Made by a program: the position numbers and the translations under genes. This document shows positions 1 through 6,051 of a stretch of DNA of 11,946 nt, in pieces. This DNA is from an uncultured Bacilli bacterium (GTDB lineage Bacteria; Bacillota_I; Bacilli_A; RF39; UBA660). How positions within the stretch are numbered: position 1 is the stretch's first letter; each line of letters begins with the position of its first letter. The notes below the pieces were generated by a model. That model worked only from the letters and a program-made list of their open reading frames with translations. It did no database searches and had not been told where the DNA came from. The DNA lies in contig CANRPB010000035.1 of assembly GCA_947632415.1 (NCBI GenBank), positions 1-11,946 on the forward strand. The letters run 5' to 3'.

Positions 1-47
1 CCCCCCCCTAGGTTACTATTTGTTAACTTTATTTTTTTATATTTCAT
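1..47 (-). CDS. 5' end of an unidentified protein-coding gene (partial)
   Basis: An ATG at 47-45 is preceded by a perfect AAGGAGG ribosome binding site with ideal spacing, and further upstream by a strong promoter, so a real gene starts here. Only about 15 codons are visible; they read MKYKKIKLTNSNL followed by glycines, because the frame runs into eight consecutive G on the coding strand (positions 8-1) at the window edge. The basic N-terminus is too short to assign a family, and I do not recognise it. The G run is very unusual in such AT-rich DNA; it could be a phase-variable tract or a sequencing artefact at a contig end. Confidence 0.6.
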   Translation of the reverse strand, partial: MKYKKIKLTNSNLGG

Positions 48-60
48 AAACATCCTCCTT
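48..60 (-). promoter_or_regulatory. Ribosome binding site of the left-edge gene
   Basis: AAGGAGG on the minus strand at 60-54 is followed by 6 nt and then ATG. It is an essentially perfect match to the 16S anti-SD sequence and fixes the start of the partial gene. Confidence 0.8.
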
Positions 61-76
61 TTTACTTTTCACTCAT

Positions 77-119
77 AGAACTATAGCGCTTGCAGTAATT
101 TTATCTTTGCTATAATTCT
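77..119 (-). promoter_or_regulatory. Leader hairpin (inverted repeat) in the 5' UTR of the left-edge gene
   Basis: Arms at 119-109 and 87-77 (minus strand AGAATTATAGC and GCTATAGTTCT) pair over 11 positions with a single U-G wobble, around a 21-nt loop. The stem sits at the predicted very 5' end of the transcript and is not followed by a T run, so it is not a terminator. It could be an mRNA-stabilising 5' stem, an RNA regulatory element or a DNA operator. The sequence alone does not decide between these. Confidence 0.45.
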
Positions 120-127
120 ACATTAAT

Positions 128-156
128 AATATATCAAAAAAGACACTCATTTTCAA
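128..156 (-). promoter_or_regulatory. Sigma-A type promoter of the left-edge gene
   Basis: On the minus strand the -35 box TTGAAA (156-151) is separated by exactly 17 nt from the -10 box TATATT (133-128), which carries the extended TGN element just upstream. Transcription would begin near 121, giving a leader of about 75 nt that starts directly with the hairpin at 119-77. The promoter lies in the gap after the metal exporter gene, so the partial gene has its own transcription start. Confidence 0.65.
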
Positions 157-206
157 GTATCATTCACACTATTTTTACAATTTATAAAAACAAAACAACT
201 AAAAAA

Positions 207-1031
207 TTAAAAAACACCCAATAAATCAACCAAAAACCCACTTAAAACACCAATTACATATATAAGAGATAAAACCAATAAATTCTCACTAAGACTCTTA
301 TTAGTCTTAAACAAAAGCAATATACCAATTCCAGAACCAGAAAGCAAACCAGAAAGCAAAGCCCCAAAAGTTATCGTATTATTTAAAAACAACTCCGTAA
401 TCATAATACTAGAACCACAATTAGGAATCAATCCCACTAAACTAGCCAACATATGACTAAATATAGTATTCTTCATAAAAAATCTTTCCAAAAAACCCTG
501 TCCCAAATACTCAAACACCAAATTAATTACAAAAGTCGATACCAAAACAAACAAAACAATACTCATAGTATGCCTCAAAGCCGAAAAAACAATACTGTGC
601 TCACAATCACAATGATCATGCTTACACAAAACATCAATTTTCAACTTCTCACGCCTTCTAAACAACAAATCAACAACAAAACCAACAACCATACCAATAA
701 AAAACTTAAACAACAAAATCCTAACAATAATCCCCACATCAACCTTATTAGCAAGCATAATTGGTATCATTTCATCACTAGTCGATAAATAGACCGATAT
801 CAAAGTTCCAAGCGAAATAATCCTTGTAGCATACAAATTAGTAGCAGAAGCACTAAAACCACACTGCGGAATAACACCCAACAAACTTCCCCATAAAGGT
901 CCCAATCTACCAGCCTTAGCAATAACATCACCATCCAACTTATGCTCAATACACTCAATTACCAAAAAAGTAACAAACAAAAATGGAAGCAACTTTAAAG
1001 CATCCAACAAAGTATCCGTAACTATATCCAT
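207..1031 (-). CDS. Putative manganese/heavy-metal exporter, ArsP_2-like (PF11449 type) membrane protein
   Basis: A 274-residue polytopic inner-membrane protein. Two halves repeat the same membrane motif: GVIPQCGFS at residues 52-60 and GLIPNCGSS at 200-208, each followed by small-residue helices. This internal duplication with Pro-x-Cys-Gly motifs is typical of the family annotated as putative manganese transporter, arsenic efflux protein or 10-TM heavy-metal exporter. The segment joining the halves is a Cys/His cluster, CKHDHCDCEH (136-145), suited to binding a transition metal. The start ATG has the ribosome binding site GGAGATGG upstream. The gene has its own promoter at 1068-1097 and follows the terminator of the suf-secG unit. 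The actual metal cannot be read from the sequence; family assignment is fairly sure, substrate is not. Confidence 0.75.
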   Translation of the reverse strand: MDIVTDTLLDALKLLPFLFVTFLVIECIEHKLDGDVIAKAGRLGPLWGSLLGVIPQCGFSASATNLYATRIISLGTLISVYLSTSDEMIPIMLANKVDVGIIVRILLFKFFIGMVVGFVVDLLFRRREKLKIDVLCKHDHCDCEHSIVFSALRHTMSIVLFVLVSTFVINLVFEYLGQGFLERFFMKNTIFSHMLASLVGLIPNCGSSIMITELFLNNTITFGALLSGLLSGSGIGILLLFKTNKSLSENLLVLSLIYVIGVLSGFLVDLLGVF

Positions 1032-1067
1032 AAATTTACCATCTCCAAATGCAAATTTGTCGATTTT

Positions 1068-1097
1068 ATCTTAACATCATAACACTATTCATGTCAA
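1068..1097 (-). promoter_or_regulatory. Promoter of the metal exporter gene
   Basis: A perfect -35 box TTGACA (minus strand, 1097-1092) is followed by an 18-nt spacer and the -10 box TAAGAT (1073-1068), which has an extended TGN element. The predicted start near 1061 gives a leader of about 30 nt containing the ribosome binding site. A small CAAAT/ATTTG inverted repeat in the leader could be a regulator site, but I do not recognise a known metal-sensor operator. Confidence 0.6.
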
Positions 1098-1098
1098 G

Positions 1099-1129
1099 AA
1101 AAAAACATACCCTACTTAGATACGTTTTT
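1099..1129 (-). terminator. Rho-independent terminator ending the suf-secG unit
   Basis: On the minus strand AAAAACGTATC (1129-1119) pairs with GGTATGTTTTT (1111-1101) over 11 positions with two G-U wobbles, around a 7-nt loop, and the T run continues to 1099. The TAG stop codon of the upstream small membrane protein lies in the loop. The -35 box of the next promoter begins two bases after the T run. Confidence 0.7.
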
Positions 1130-1462
1130 AATCATATAATCATACTGTCTATACATCATCTGAACACCATTCTCAAGCAAAAAATAATGATATATATAAG
1201 GAATAACAAAACACATCAACATATATCCGATTATGATACATATTAAATTAGCTGTCGCAACACCAATTAAAAAAGCCACAATATCAACTATTACCGATGT
1301 AATTGTTACAATCAAATGAATTAATCGCTCAGCCTGAAAAAACTCAATCTTAAGCAAATGCTTGTCAATAAAATCAACACTAGCATTACCCTTATTCTCC
1401 TCAACATAATCCAAATAATTAAGCATATACTTCCTCATACTTTTTCTCTCTAACTTCTTCAA
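1112..1462 (-). CDS. Small two-helix membrane protein of unknown function
   Basis: About 116 residues. An amphipathic, charged N-terminal part (KKLERKSMRKYML..., then an acidic stretch) is followed by two hydrophobic segments at about residues 47-69 and 72-96 and a short polar tail. I do not recognise a family. The start is set at TTG 1462 because GAGGTGA lies 5 nt upstream; the frame stays open to a TTG at 1486 (124 residues), but that codon has no ribosome binding site. An ATG at 1438 is a third possibility. The gene lies directly behind secG and ends in the terminator, so it is probably the last gene of that transcript. A link to membrane protein insertion is only suggested by position. 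Confidence 0.6.
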   Translation of the reverse strand: MKKLERKSMRKYMLNYLDYVEENKGNASVDFIDKHLLKIEFFQAERLIHLIVTITSVIVDIVAFLIGVATANLICIIIGYMLMCFVIPYIYHYFLLENGVQMMYRQYDYMIKNVSK

Positions 1463-1492
1463 TCTATTCACCTCTAAAAAAGACAAATCACA

Positions 1493-1705
1493 CTAAAAAC
1501 CAAAAAACATACAAACCGCAAAAAAAGCAATTCCTAAAATAAGCGTTAACCTAGTAATAAATAACTCTCCGCCTCTTTCCTTCCTATTAGCGAACAAATC
1601 CTCATTTCCACCAGTAATTATACTACCAGCACTCTCAGCCTTACCACTTTGTAACAACACAATCGCAATTAATAAAATAGAAATTATAATTAATAATACG
1701 TACAT
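1493..1705 (-). CDS. secG: Preprotein translocase subunit SecG
   Basis: A 70-residue protein, the normal size for SecG, the small accessory subunit of the SecYEG protein-export channel. Two membrane helices (about residues 2-19 and 49-69) flank the cytoplasmic loop, with the family motif LLQSGKAESAG (17-27) followed by a Gly-rich turn and the FANRKERGGE region. The ATG at 1705 has GGAGGAT 6 nt upstream. It follows sufS by about 50 nt, where a weak promoter of its own is possible, and precedes the small membrane protein gene. Confidence 0.9.
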   Translation of the reverse strand: MYVLLIIISILLIAIVLLQSGKAESAGSIITGGNEDLFANRKERGGELFITRLTLILGIAFFAVCMFFGF

Positions 1706-1727
1706 ATAAATCCTCCAATCAACTAAT

Positions 1728-1756
1728 AATTTACCACATTATCATCATTTTTGCAA
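1728..1756 (-). promoter_or_regulatory. Possible promoter of secG
   Basis: TTGCAA (1756-1751), a 17-nt spacer and TAAATT (1733-1728) with an upstream TGN form a moderate sigma-A match in the gap between sufS and secG. The -35 box begins immediately after the sufS stop codon. No terminator lies in this gap, so secG could equally be read from the suf promoter. Confidence 0.35.
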
Positions 1757-2950
1757 CTAAATAATCTCATTTTTTATATTCGGATTAGACAAAACCTCAC
1801 ACAATCTGTCCACTTCCTCCTTAGTATTATAAAAATACAAACTAATTCTACAAGTATTCTTAACCTTTATCTCATCCTTCAAAATCTTAGCACAATGATT
1901 ACCAGCCCTAACACAAATATTATACTTATTCAAATAAATAGCCAAATCCTGAGCAAAAATACCATCATAATTAAAAGTTATAATTCCACTTCGACTATTT
2001 TTATTATAAATAATAAGATTCTTATTCTGTTCAAGCCTACTCACTGCATACCTCTTCAAATCACACTCATAACGCATTATATTATCAATTCCAATTTTAT
2101 CGATATACTCTATTACCCTACCAAAAGCAATAACATCAGCTATATTAGGAGTACCAGCCTCCAACAAATAAGGCAAATCCTTATAAATCCTTACCCCATC
2201 ATCAGAAAAACTAGCATTCATACCCCCACCATAAATCAAAGGCCTGATATTATTTAATAACTCCTCTTTACCATACAAAACACCAACACCAGTAGGTCCA
2301 CACATCTTATGAGCCGAAAAAGCCAAAAAATCAATAGACAAATCCTGAACATCAACATCCATATGAGGAACACTCTGAGCACCATCAACAACAACTAAAA
2401 TACCACGCTCATGAGCATACTCTATTATCTCTTTAATAGGCCTAACATCACCAACAACATTACTAATCTGAGCAATAGAAATTACACGCGTCCTATCAGT
2501 AATAGCCCTCTTAACATTCTCCATAGTAACTTCATAATTCTCATCCAAATCAATATACTTTATACATAAATCTAACCTATCAGCAAGCTCAAACCAAGGA
2601 AGAACATTAGAAGCATGCTCACTCCTAGTGAGTAAAACCTCATCAAAAGCACCCAACTTATCCTGAAAATAACCAAAAATAATCTTATTCAAAGAATCAG
2701 TCGCACCACTCGTAAAAACAACCTCTTTAACACTCTTAGCATTTATAAAATTCTTAACAAGATACCTTGTTCTTTCATACATCTCATCAACACGCAAACT
2801 AATACTATAATCCCCCCTATGAGCATTAGCCGAATAATTATTATAATAATCACTAATCGCATCCAATAACACCATAGGCTTCAAAGTCGTAGCCCCATTA
2901 TCAAAATAAACTATATCACTACCAAGCATAAAAAAATCATCTCGCTTCAA
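1757..2950 (-). CDS. sufS: Cysteine desulfurase SufS
   Basis: A 397-residue PLP enzyme that takes sulfur from L-cysteine as a persulfide for iron-sulfur cluster assembly. Fold-type I landmarks are in order: YFDNGATT near the N-terminus, SEHASN with H112, VDGAQS with PLP-binding D189, SAHK with Schiff-base lysine K215, EAGTPNI, and the catalytic loop RAGNHCAK with C353. The start is TTG 2950: GGAGGTGAT lies just upstream and overlaps the sufD stop, whereas the frame's earlier ATG at 2971 is inside sufD and lacks a site. It is the third gene of the cluster, 4 nt after sufD. Its usual sulfur acceptor, SufU or SufE, is not encoded next to it. Confidence 0.93.
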   Translation of the reverse strand: MKRDDFFMLGSDIVYFDNGATTLKPMVLLDAISDYYNNYSANAHRGDYSISLRVDEMYERTRYLVKNFINAKSVKEVVFTSGATDSLNKIIFGYFQDKLGAFDEVLLTRSEHASNVLPWFELADRLDLCIKYIDLDENYEVTMENVKRAITDRTRVISIAQISNVVGDVRPIKEIIEYAHERGILVVVDGAQSVPHMDVDVQDLSIDFLAFSAHKMCGPTGVGVLYGKEELLNNIRPLIYGGGMNASFSDDGVRIYKDLPYLLEAGTPNIADVIAFGRVIEYIDKIGIDNIMRYECDLKRYAVSRLEQNKNLIIYNKNSRSGIITFNYDGIFAQDLAIYLNKYNICVRAGNHCAKILKDEIKVKNTCRISLYFYNTKEEVDRLCEVLSNPNIKNEII

Positions 2951-2954
2951 ACAA

Positions 2955-3752
2955 TCACCTCCAATAATCATCTATTCTTCTAATAATGTCATCCTTCTTA
3001 TCATCATCAATATCCAAACTACCAGTCAAAAAACCCTTAACTAATAACCTAGTCGCACTATCCCGATCAATCCCCCTACTCATCAAATAAAACAACGAAT
3101 CCTCATTAACACTACCTATCCAAGCACTATGACTAGCACTAACATCAAACTCATCAATATAAAGATTAGGCTTTATCACACACTCATTATCAGTTAAATT
3201 AACTATTTTATTACTCTGTGAAACATCACAATTCTTACTACCACTAGGAACAAACGACGACACATTAAACTTAATTCTTCCATCCTTAATACAAACACCA
3301 TTATTAATAATATTACTTACCGTATCACTAGCATTATGATACGTCAAAATATCATAATTCAAAACATCCAAAGCCACCGTTTTCAAATTATACTTTATCT
3401 TTGCACGCATTCCCAAAAGCATAATCACAACATACTCATTAACAACTCTAACATCATCAAACTTAGACACCACAACATCACTATCATCAAGCAAATAATA
3501 CTTAGTCCGAACCTTTGCTTTATCACCAACTACTTTTTCATATAAATTTAAATGCACACCACTATTAACATGTATCTGCACTTCAAGCTTGACATCACTA
3601 CCAAAATTATAAACAAGATCCATACTCGTATCATTAAAAACCTCTATTTTTAATAAATTAACACCTAACAAATCACTATAACTTAACTCATAAACAACAC
3701 TTTCATCCAACTGTGCTACTACTTCATCGTTTTCTAATATTATCTTATTCAT
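2955..3752 (-). CDS. sufD: SufD-type Fe-S cluster assembly scaffold protein, short form
   Basis: A 265-residue member of the SufB/SufD family, which forms the scaffold bound by the SufC ATPase. The C-terminal core is clear: NLYIDEFDVSASHSAWIG (residues 197-214) followed by NEDSLFYLMSRGID. The histidine in ASHSAWIG (H208) lines up with the SufD interface histidine (E. coli H360), which makes it SufD-type rather than SufB. It is much shorter than usual SufD (about 420) or SufB (about 470), lacking the N-terminal helical region but keeping the beta-helix. The start ATG 3752 overlaps the sufC stop by 8 nt and has AAGGGAAA before it, implying translational coupling; the upstream ATG at 3788 lies inside sufC. 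The stop is TGA. Confidence 0.8.
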   Translation of the reverse strand: MNKIILENDEVVAQLDESVVYELSYSDLLGVNLLKIEVFNDTSMDLVYNFGSDVKLEVQIHVNSGVHLNLYEKVVGDKAKVRTKYYLLDDSDVVVSKFDDVRVVNEYVVIMLLGMRAKIKYNLKTVALDVLNYDILTYHNASDTVSNIINNGVCIKDGRIKFNVSSFVPSGSKNCDVSQSNKIVNLTDNECVIKPNLYIDEFDVSASHSAWIGSVNEDSLFYLMSRGIDRDSATRLLVKGFLTGSLDIDDDKKDDIIRRIDDYWR

Positions 3753-4521
3753 TTTCCCTTTTTTCCTTAATGATACTTGTACCTTCATTTAACAATTTTT
3801 CATCATATCCATACTTCTCTATCAACGAAACCAAAGAAGCATCACCACTCTTAACCAAACTACCATTCTTCATTATATGAACATAATGAGGCTTTATATA
3901 ATCAAGCAAACGCTGATAATGAGTTATTAACAAAATTGCAGGCTTATTATCACAATAATACTTCATAACATTCTCACCAACAATTCTCAAACTATCCACA
4001 TCCAATCCCGAATCAATCTCATCAAGAATAATAGTATTAGGCTCTAACATATACATCTGTAAAATCTCATTCTTCTTTCTCTCACCACCAGAAAAACCCT
4101 GATTAACACCACGATGAATCATACTCTTATCCATCTTTAACTGCTCAACCGTCTTATTAATCTTCTTAATAAAATCATACAACTTAAAATCATCATTCCT
4201 ATTATGTAAAGCCGTCCTTAAAAAATCAGAATTAGACACACCCTCAATCTCAAGAGGCATCTGCATACCCAAAAAAATTCCCAAACGCGCCCTTTCATCA
4301 ACCGACAAGCCATTTATTTCCTTATCATCAAAAAATATTTTACCACTCAAAACCTTATAATTAGAATCCCCCATTATAACCTTAGAAAGCGTACTTTTTC
4401 CAGTACCATTAGGCCCCATAATAGCATGTATCTCTCCACTCTTAATCTCTAAATTAAATTTATCAAGTATAAGCTTATCATCAACACTTACACACAAATC
4501 AACTATTCTAAGCACGTGCAT
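3745..4521 (-). CDS. sufC: Fe-S cluster assembly ATPase SufC
   Basis: A 258-residue cytosolic ABC-type ATPase that powers conformational changes in the SufB/SufD scaffold. Visible motifs are Walker A GPNGTGKST (36-44), Q-loop around Q87 in the SufC-typical sequence LGMQMPLEI, signature FSGGERKKNE (143-152), Walker B TIILDEIDSGLD (163-174), and the H-loop histidine H201 in LITHYQRLL. The ERKKNEILQ and DEIDSGLDVD patterns separate SufC from transporter ATPases. The ATG at 4521 has GGTGGAGATG upstream. It is the first gene of the suf operon and diverges from the HIT gene; its end overlaps sufD by 8 nt. Confidence 0.95.
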   Translation of the reverse strand: MHVLRIVDLCVSVDDKLILDKFNLEIKSGEIHAIMGPNGTGKSTLSKVIMGDSNYKVLSGKIFFDDKEINGLSVDERARLGIFLGMQMPLEIEGVSNSDFLRTALHNRNDDFKLYDFIKKINKTVEQLKMDKSMIHRGVNQGFSGGERKKNEILQMYMLEPNTIILDEIDSGLDVDSLRIVGENVMKYYCDNKPAILLITHYQRLLDYIKPHYVHIMKNGSLVKSGDASLVSLIEKYGYDEKLLNEGTSIIKEKRENE

Positions 4522-4526
4522 AAAAT

Positions 4527-4547
4527 CATCTCCACCATAATATTATA
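4527..4547 (-). promoter_or_regulatory. Likely -10 box and ribosome binding site of the suf operon
   Basis: A perfect TATAAT (minus strand, 4547-4542) lies about 20 nt upstream of the sufC start codon, with the ribosome binding site GGAG at 4533-4530. A clear -35 box at the right distance is not visible; the sequence there is T/A runs. If used, the leader is only about 14 nt long. Confidence 0.4.
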
Positions 4548-4643
4548 CAATAATTTATTTACTTTTAAAATTTTTTTGAATAAAAAAAACATTGTTTCTC
4601 CATAATATAATAGAATATTCGCAGATATTCACACAAAAAAGGG

Positions 4644-4672
4644 TTAAACTCTTTTTTAATTTTTGATATAAT
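4644..4672 (+). promoter_or_regulatory. Promoter of the HIT gene
   Basis: TTAAAC (4644-4649), a 17-nt spacer and a consensus TATAAT (4667-4672) with extended TGA directly upstream. Transcription would start near 4679. That places the ATG at 4677 at or before the transcription start and supports the TTG at 4692 as the translation start. An inverted repeat (arms 4635-4643 and 4649-4657) is centred on the -35 box. Confidence 0.65.
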
Positions 4673-4691
4673 TAATATGGAAGGTGATAAA

Positions 4692-5075
4692 TTGGAATGT
4701 TTATTTTGTAAAATAAATGATGGAAGTATACCATCATACACAATTTTTGAAGATGAATGCGTTAAAGTATTTCTAGATGTTAACCCTGTTTCTAATGGAC
4801 ACACTCTAATTATTCCCAAAAAACACTACTTAAACATCGACGACATCGACAATGATACCTTAATACACATTATGGACGTTGCAAGATATGTAAAAAAATT
4901 ACTAATGTCCAAACTTGACTGTAACGGCGTAACCCTAGTCCAAAACAATGGAGACTGTCAAGAAATCAAACACTTTCACCTACATATACAACCATACTAT
5001 AAAAAACAACAAGAACTATACGAAGTTGTAGACATATACAACTTACTAAAAGATGAAAATCTAAAAGAAAACTAG
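4692..5075 (+). CDS. HIT-family nucleotide hydrolase/transferase
   Basis: A 127-residue cytosolic protein of the histidine triad superfamily, which hydrolyses nucleotide phosphoramidates or dinucleoside polyphosphates. The N-terminus has the zinc-ligand pair CLFC (C3, C6); NPVSNGHTLIIPKKH (31-45) is the conserved core; and the triad is HFHLHIQP (94-101), with the middle H96 expected to be the nucleophile. The usual G-x-x-V before the triad is altered to NGDCQEIK. The start is TTG 4692, preceded by AAGGTGAT at 4681-4688; an ATG at 4677 lies within a few bases of the predicted transcription start. It is the only plus-strand gene here. Its second half is rich in C-ending codons, as expected for the opposite mutational strand. 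Confidence 0.9.
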   Translation: MECLFCKINDGSIPSYTIFEDECVKVFLDVNPVSNGHTLIIPKKHYLNIDDIDNDTLIHIMDVARYVKKLLMSKLDCNGVTLVQNNGDCQEIKHFHLHIQPYYKKQQELYEVVDIYNLLKDENLKEN

Positions 5076-5098
5076 AGAAAAAAATCTAGTTTTTTTTA
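5068..5098. terminator. Bidirectional terminator between the HIT and RNA methyltransferase genes
   Basis: AAAACTAGA (5068-5076) and TCTAGTTTT (5085-5093) form a perfect 9-bp stem with an 8-nt loop. A T run follows on the plus strand (to 5097) and another on the minus strand. The TAG stop of the HIT gene (5073-5075) is inside the stem, and the TAA stop of the methyltransferase (5098-5096) is at its edge, so both convergent genes share it. Confidence 0.85.
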
Positions 5099-5962
5099 AC
5101 AAATCTTTCTAATTTTAGCAATAAAGAAACCCTCATACAAAGCACTTGGACACACACAAACTGTACCCTTTATTAAAGTAGGAAGGCATAAAACATCCTT
5201 AAAAATATCCGTATCAATCTCAACAATCTCAATCCTACCAGCCTTAATCAATTTATCTAACTGAAACTCATTCTCCTCCTTCAAAATTGAACAAGTCGAA
5301 TAAACCATAATATGACCCTTCTTTAAAACACTAAGCGCCTTATTCAATAAACACTCCTGCACCTTAACAGAACTATCCAACAAATAATCATTAAAACTAT
5401 TAACATCACTAAGCGTTCCAGAACCACTACAAGGAGCATCCAACAAAATCTTATCAAAAGAAAAAAACTCATCCAATTTAGTAGCATCACCAACAATTAC
5501 AGTCGCACTCGCACCCTGCTTTTCAAGATTATACTTCAATCTATCAGCCCTTATCCTATTCTTCTCAACCGCCGTAATAAGAGCCAAACCACCCGATAAA
5601 TTATAAATCTCCGTAGTCTTACCACCAGGAGCCGCAGTCATATCAAGAATTTTCTCACACCCCGGCTCCAAAACAATTGGTGGTAACATCGAAGACAAAC
5701 TTTGAATATATATCATTCCCTTATCATATATATCCAACTTCCTTAAATCAACATTACTACGAACAATAAAAGCACTATCATACCACGGTACACTTTCATA
5801 CTCTATTCCACGCTCATCAAGAAAAGAAAGAACCTCCTCATTAGTTGCCTTAACCGTATTCACCCTAAAAGTAGTTACCCTCTTAGACTCAAAACCAGCC
5901 AATATCCTATCAAAAAAACATCCATACTCCTCTTTCAATTTAGAAATCAAAAACTGCGACAT
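5096..5962 (-). CDS. RNA (cytosine-C5)-methyltransferase, NOL1/NOP2/Sun (RsmB/RsmF-like)
   Basis: A 288-residue SAM-dependent enzyme that methylates cytosine C5 in rRNA or tRNA. Motifs in order: FRVNT near the N-terminus; YIQSLSSMLP; SAM-binding motif I DMTAAPGGK (107-115); motif IV DAPCSGSG with C178; motif VI STCSI with the catalytic C224, followed by KEENE. The protein is short: it lacks the NusB-like N-terminal domain of RsmB and the C-terminal extension of RsmF, so the exact target cannot be assigned. The start is placed at ATG 5962; a TTG at 5980 is possible, but neither has a strong ribosome binding site. It stands alone between two terminators. Confidence 0.88.
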   Translation of the reverse strand: MSQFLISKLKEEYGCFFDRILAGFESKRVTTFRVNTVKATNEEVLSFLDERGIEYESVPWYDSAFIVRSNVDLRKLDIYDKGMIYIQSLSSMLPPIVLEPGCEKILDMTAAPGGKTTEIYNLSGGLALITAVEKNRIRADRLKYNLEKQGASATVIVGDATKLDEFFSFDKILLDAPCSGSGTLSDVNSFNDYLLDSSVKVQECLLNKALSVLKKGHIMVYSTCSILKEENEFQLDKLIKAGRIEIVEIDTDIFKDVLCLPTLIKGTVCVCPSALYEGFFIAKIRKIC

Positions 5963-6020
5963 AACCACACCAACTTTCAATATAAACTAATCTGATTTTA
6001 TCAAAATCAAAAAAAACTGT

Positions 6021-6051
6021 AAAGAAAAAAATATTCCTAACGAATATTTTT
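6021..6051 (-). terminator. Rho-independent terminator after the coat protein pair
   Basis: On the minus strand AAAAATATTC (6051-6042) pairs perfectly with GAATATTTTT (6036-6027) around a 5-nt loop and is followed by more T. It starts inside the TAA stop of the second coat gene and separates this unit from the RNA methyltransferase gene. Confidence 0.8.

Noticed and set aside
453..788. Plus-strand open frame antisense to the metal exporter
   Set aside because: Low-complexity Asn/Lys/Gln-rich translation without a ribosome binding site, opposite a well-supported membrane protein.
1751..2257. Long plus-strand open frame antisense to sufS
   Set aside because: It is rich in Ile, Asn, Thr and Ser with no ribosome binding site or recognisable motif. 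It is a by-product of the A/C-rich plus strand opposite a certain gene.
2955..4521. Possibility that the SufD-type gene is a broken sufB
   Set aside because: The frame is intact, coupled at both ends, and has the SufD-type ASHSAWIG histidine rather than the SufB sequence.
4635..4657. Inverted repeat upstream of the HIT gene read as a terminator
   Set aside because: No plus-strand gene lies upstream that it could terminate, and it overlaps the HIT promoter; an operator or chance structure is more likely.
4565..4819. Minus-strand open frame across the suf-HIT promoter region
   Set aside because: It overlaps the HIT N-terminus and both promoters, and its translation shows no motif.
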